Shown here in pieces: positions 41,686 through 44,726 of a stretch of DNA of 44,726 bases. How positions within the stretch are numbered: the stretch's first letter is position 1; every line of letters starts with the position of its first letter. A program made the translations under genes and the position numbers. The stretch is taken from the NCBI GenBank assembly GCA_937863435.1, contig CALMES010000150.1, forward strand, positions 1 through 44,726, in the 5' to 3' direction. This DNA comes from an uncultured Candidatus Peregrinibacteria bacterium. GTDB lineage: Bacteria > Patescibacteriota > Gracilibacteria > Peribacterales > Peribacteraceae. The notes beneath the pieces are model-generated. The model did no database searches and was not told the DNA's origin. It was given only the letters and a program-made list of their open reading frames with translations.

Positions 41686-43334
41686 ACTCAAGATTTCTCA
41701 TCTATTGTCGGCGTTCTACAGACGATGCAGATAATCAAAAGAACTCCTTGGAATATCAGGAGGCAGAGTGCAAACGCTATGCAGAGCGGGACGAAATGCC
41801 CATTGCTAATGACACAGTTGAAGGCCTTATGGAGCAGGGCATCATCAAGGAACGACATTCAGCTTTCAAGTCGTCAGCACTGTCGTTTTCGACTGATGGC
41901 ATGGTGGAATACAGCATCGAGCGTCCGAAGTTCATGCAGATGATTCCGCTGCTGTTAGAGCGAAAATATGCGGGAGTGATTGTACTTTGTTGGGATCGTA
42001 TCTCTCGCAATGAGCAGTCTGATCTGATCGTGAAGGAAATGATCAAGAAGCACGGCATCTGCGTGAAGTTCGTGCAGGCCGACTACGACGTTTCGACGAG
42101 TTCCGGTGAACTGCACATGGACATCGATGGCATGTTTGCCCGTCACCATAGTCGCGTGACTTCGGAAAAGGTCAGACACACTTTCAAAAAGCTGCGAGAG
42201 CAAAAGCGATGCACTTACTTCGCACCCATCGGCTATCTTGATAGCGGGTCCGACAATAAGCCCTTCGACCCCGAAAGAGCACCCCACATTAAACGTATTT
42301 TTGAACAATACGATACGGGAGAATGGTCTGTGAATGACTTAATGAAGTGGGCAAATCAGCAAGGTATGACGACGAAACCCCGTCGTCCCAAGCGAAGTAA
42401 AAAGGAAATGATGAGCGGAGAAGAATATGCAGAAAAATGCTCTCTACCTATTTGCAGATCAACGATTCACTACATTCTCACGAATCAATTCTACATTGGC
42501 CGCATCAAAGCGAATGGAAAATGGCAGGAGGGCGGTCATGCCCCTCTGATCGACGAAGGCTTGTTCTGGCGCGTCCAAGATCGATTGCGGCAGAATAACG
42601 TCACTGTGCATTACGTCGATAAACCTTTCTTTACCTATCGCGGACTCATCAAGTGCGACGAATGTGGCCGCAGTTTCAGTCCGTATCGTAAGAAAGGCAT
42701 CCCGTACTATTCTTGCACTTGTCGGGACGATTGCAGCAATACGGTCACGAACATAGGCGAGAGCATCATTGTGGAGGAAGTACAGAAGGTCATGGATCGG
42801 ATTCATTTCACTGACGAAGAGCTATATCACATCGAGGCAGGAGCGAAAAAAGGTCTCTCGCAGATCGCCAAGAAGCGAAATGCTGAACTCGACGATCTCA
42901 ACGACAGAAAGAAGAAAATCCTCAAAGACTTGGATTACCTCAAAGAGAATAAAATCACGTTACTGCGGGAAGAGGCAATGAATCCCGCCGAGTGGAAGCT
43001 AGAGGCTGATAAGCTCATGGATTCGCTGAAAGAGGTCGATGTGCGGCTGAACGCTCAAACGGAAACCGAGGAGGAGATGCTGTCCTATGTCCTCAATTTT
43101 TCAGAACTCATGAAATCGGCGTCGGCTCTCTACAAATACGCAACCGATGCCGAGAAGCGGAAGTTGGCTCACTTAGTATTTCTAGAACTCACTTTCAAAG
43201 AGGGCAAGTTGGCTTCCTATAAAGCGAAACCAGAGTTTGAAATCCTTCTAAACCGACCTAGTGTCTTAAATGGCTCCCCCGACTGGATTCGAACCAGTAA
43301 CCCCCTCGTTAACAGCGAGGTGCTCTACCGTTGA
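41682..43334 (+). CDS. Large serine recombinase
   Basis: This is a 550-residue protein. The N-terminal resolvase domain has SRFLIYCRRSTDDADNQKNS (catalytic Ser in RRS), GVIVLCWDRISRNEQSD and GMFARHHSRVTSEKV (Arg cluster). A recombinase domain (PLIDEGLFWRVQDRLRQN) and a zinc-ribbon (LIKCDECGRSFSPYR, YYSCTCRDDCSN) follow, then a coiled coil (AELDDLNDRKKKILKDLDYL). It integrates DNA without strand-passage intermediates. Its last ~20 codons (PDWIRTSNPLVNSEVLYR) are translated from the antisense strand of tRNA-Asn. The native stop may thus differ in the excised circle. Confidence 0.9.
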   Translation: MNSRFLIYCRRSTDDADNQKNSLEYQEAECKRYAERDEMPIANDTVEGLMEQGIIKERHSAFKSSALSFSTDGMVEYSIERPKFMQMIPLLLERKYAGVIVLCWDRISRNEQSDLIVKEMIKKHGICVKFVQADYDVSTSSGELHMDIDGMFARHHSRVTSEKVRHTFKKLREQKRCTYFAPIGYLDSGSDNKPFDPERAPHIKRIFEQYDTGEWSVNDLMKWANQQGMTTKPRRPKRSKKEMMSGEEYAEKCSLPICRSTIHYILTNQFYIGRIKANGKWQEGGHAPLIDEGLFWRVQDRLRQNNVTVHYVDKPFFTYRGLIKCDECGRSFSPYRKKGIPYYSCTCRDDCSNTVTNIGESIIVEEVQKVMDRIHFTDEELYHIEAGAKKGLSQIAKKRNAELDDLNDRKKKILKDLDYLKENKITLLREEAMNPAEWKLEADKLMDSLKEVDVRLNAQTETEEEMLSYVLNFSELMKSASALYKYATDAEKRKLAHLVFLELTFKEGKLASYKAKPEFEILLNRPSVLNGSPDWIRTSNPLVNSEVLYR

Positions 43335-43345
43335 GCTACAGGGGA
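43271..43345 (-). tRNA. tRNA-Asn (anticodon GTT)
   Basis: This is a 75-nt gene with encoded CCA. The acceptor is TCCCCTG/CGGGGGA (one T-G pair). The anticodon stem is CCTCG/CGAGG, loop CTGTTAA, anticodon GTT. The T-arm is ACTGG/CCAGT, loop TTCGAAT. It overlaps the serine recombinase gene antisense (43271-43334), so it is probably the element's attachment site and the tRNA is still complete. Confidence 0.93.
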
Positions 43346-43437
43346 ATGAGAGCGGTATAAAAGATCTGACGTATTCATGTGTAGCATATCCCGCCCGCCG
43401 AAGCTCTTCGAGAGCGTAGGTGGGAGCTACAGGGGAA
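43333..43437. repeat. 14-bp duplication of the tRNA-Asn 5' end around a stem-loop element
   Basis: GAGCTACAGGGGAA occurs at 43333-43346 (tRNA 5' end) and again at 43424-43437. Just before the second copy lies a stem-loop (43394-43424: CCCGCC/GGTGGG with inner CTCT-TCG-AGAG). It could be a remnant of a second tRNA-Asn start broken by a REP-like palindrome, or trace of recombination. Confidence 0.55.
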
Positions 43438-43527
43438 CGTGATGTGAAAGACGGCAATTGATGAATTACCACAAACGCACGCGTCATTATATGCACTCAA
43501 AGCCGCTTGTCGAGGCTGTTTCGCCTC

Positions 43528-44511
43528 TTACAAAGCATGTCGCAGAAGCAAACCGGCAACAATCAGCAAACCTAAGCCAAATATCGCAAATCCTGTCCAT
43601 CGCACTCGCTGCCAGAACAGCAGCGGCGCCGGTGTCACCCACACAAAAAGGACATCGGTCGGGGCCCTGTGCCGTACCAGATCCAGAAAATGCTCGCGGT
43701 GGCCTTCGCCAAGCACAAAGACTGCCGCAATGCCATCCGGTGCCCCTTTGGCGTGCAGCTCGACATTCTGCCACAGTGCGGTGTCACGCTCGGGGCTGGC
43801 CAGCACCTTGTTCCACTGCTGCACCAAAGCATTGTACTTCTTCATTGCGGCGTACTCGTCTTTCGTCAGCCGCCTGCCCTCTTTGGCCATTGCTGTTTTC
43901 CAGGCTGGTGTCGATTGCGCACGAGTGATCTCTATTTCCAATACATTGATCCGGGTCGCAACCGAGTGATGCACGGACATTTCTTCCAGTGCAAACAAAC
44001 CGACACTCGGGTAGAGCGCCTGCAACAGCGTGAGTGCATGGAGCGAGAGCGCCTGTTCGGCGACATTCGATGCGTCACTTGTACGCAGTGCCCTGGTCCA
44101 GCGCTTGCCTGCCTGCCGCAAAAACGCCTTGTCGGATCCGGTCTGCTCGAGCTGATGACGAATGGCGACCAGTATCTCTTCCTGCAGCCGCATCATCACC
44201 GGACTCTGTCTGTCACGGGACAATCCCTCCTGTCCGAATGCACGCACGCCCGTCTCTTCGTGAAGCCTGCGACAGCACTGCAGTATCCAGTACTGACAGG
44301 CCGCAATCTCGCGCCGCTGCCAGACACTGATGCGCCCCGACAGCACCGGATGCGCCTGCCCGATGCCAATAATGAGCCGCTTGACGCTTCGGCTACGGGC
44401 AACCCCATATACATGCGCGCCGGGGAAAAAATCGTTACGCTTCAGTTGCGAAAAAACATCCCATGCAGCACCTTTGAGCGGCAGAAGCCGACGCAGCGGA
44501 TACCAGTTCAT
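43528..44511 (-). CDS. TraB/GumN-like membrane protein
   Basis: This is a 327-residue protein. The N-terminal part has RLIIGIGQAHPVLSGRISVW (His-Pro motif) and a Gln-Glu region RAFGQEGLSRDRQ. Later it has AAVFVLGEGHREHFLDLV, resembling the GxGH motif of TraB/GumN/PrgY proteins, some of which are metalloprotease-like. The C-terminus has two hydrophobic stretches, VLFVWVTPAPLLFW and FAIFGLGLLIVAGLLL, so it is membrane-anchored. Family call is weak. Confidence 0.45.
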   Translation of the reverse strand: MNWYPLRRLLPLKGAAWDVFSQLKRNDFFPGAHVYGVARSRSVKRLIIGIGQAHPVLSGRISVWQRREIAACQYWILQCCRRLHEETGVRAFGQEGLSRDRQSPVMMRLQEEILVAIRHQLEQTGSDKAFLRQAGKRWTRALRTSDASNVAEQALSLHALTLLQALYPSVGLFALEEMSVHHSVATRINVLEIEITRAQSTPAWKTAMAKEGRRLTKDEYAAMKKYNALVQQWNKVLASPERDTALWQNVELHAKGAPDGIAAVFVLGEGHREHFLDLVRHRAPTDVLFVWVTPAPLLFWQRVRWTGFAIFGLGLLIVAGLLLRHAL

Positions 44512-44726
44512 GGGGATAGTGTAGAAGAGAGGATGAGAAGATGCGAGGATTTGAGGAAGAGAGGATGAGAAATATTATTATATCCGCAGACAGGACGCAG
44601 CGTCCCGGGGAGCGGGGTAAAACTACCAAACGCCAAGAAACCAGCTACCAATGAGAAATTCCAAGAAACAAGATACAAATAGCAAAAAATCCCACTACAC
44701 CAATAGTCAAAGCTCCCCTCTCCTCG
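44512..44726. other. Purine-rich stretch with degenerate repeats, no gene
   Basis: GAGGATGAGAA-type units recur (44528-44540 and 44563-44573 regions). Further on are purine-rich lines of the AACCAAGAAACAAG type. No frame encodes a recognisable protein before the window end. Confidence 0.5.

Larger units (their letters stand above)
35523..43345. mobile_element. Integrative element at tRNA-Asn (approximate bounds)
   Basis: It comprises a large serine recombinase running into tRNA-Asn at the right end, divergent HTH regulators with an operator region, an AAA+ primase-like protein, an ANREN-type element protein, two tiny coupled genes and a nuclease-like cargo gene. It resembles integrative elements driven by serine recombinases. 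The left end is not defined. No second copy of the tRNA sequence was seen upstream of 35523, so bounds are an inference. Confidence 0.5.

Overview
The window reads as a bacterial metagenomic contig. Most of it (1-1852 and 10669-44726) looks like one small-genome bacterium of the Candidate Phyla Radiation, plausibly Peregrinibacteria/Peribacteria. I infer this from compact genes, short or absent leaders, many secreted proteins with serine-rich linkers and a shared Cys-containing C-terminal tag, and an isolated trpR/trpS/tRNA-Trp locus. The lineage is an inference without a database search. The segment 1888-10633 is visibly more GC-rich and carries families typical of Planctomycetes (prim-pol element, HEAT-repeat protein, decayed IS630 and second transposase, degenerate tyrosine integrase beside a tRNA 3' end). 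It lies inside a surface-protein gene and is bounded by a perfect 35-bp direct repeat, so it is either a real 8.78-kb integration or an assembly chimera.

Layout: 1-541 is a ComA-like phosphosulfolactate synthase gene with an in-frame amber stop. 638-1887 and 10634-11734 are the two halves of one secreted NHL-propeller/FnIII/LamG protein. 1888-10633 is the foreign segment. 11.9-15.1 kb holds a small membrane protein and an EcoRII/Dcm/Vsr restriction-modification-repair set. 15.2-20.2 kb holds two cassettes separated by three copies of an ~80-bp repeat derived from the 3' end of a bacterial-Ig-like surface gene. One cassette has a SixA-type phosphatase and a Janus/Ocnus-like protein. The other has an HxD...H oxygenase-like protein, a minimal CHAT/caspase-like protein, an asparagine-synthetase-like enzyme and a 50-residue peptide with an ideal ribosome-binding site.

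20-28.5 kb is mainly secreted proteins (Ig-like, FnIII, C-type lectin plus SH3, beta-propeller, GWINF repeats, tail-fibre-like), interspersed with small housekeeping or unknown genes. 28.7-32.7 kb holds a PhnB-like protein, an Asp/Glu racemase, an unknown protein and a group II PLP decarboxylase with a palindromic promoter. 32.7-35.4 kb is a tryptophan locus: tRNA-Trp, TrpR, a chorismate mutase-methyltransferase fusion and TrpS.

35.5-43.35 kb is an integrative element next to tRNA-Asn. It has a large serine recombinase, divergent HTH regulators around an operator region, tightly overlapping small genes, an AAA+ primase/helicase-like protein, a conserved element protein, and a nuclease-like cargo gene broken by a frameshift in a G6/C6 run. 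The right end carries a TraB/GumN-like membrane protein and a purine-rich tail without genes.
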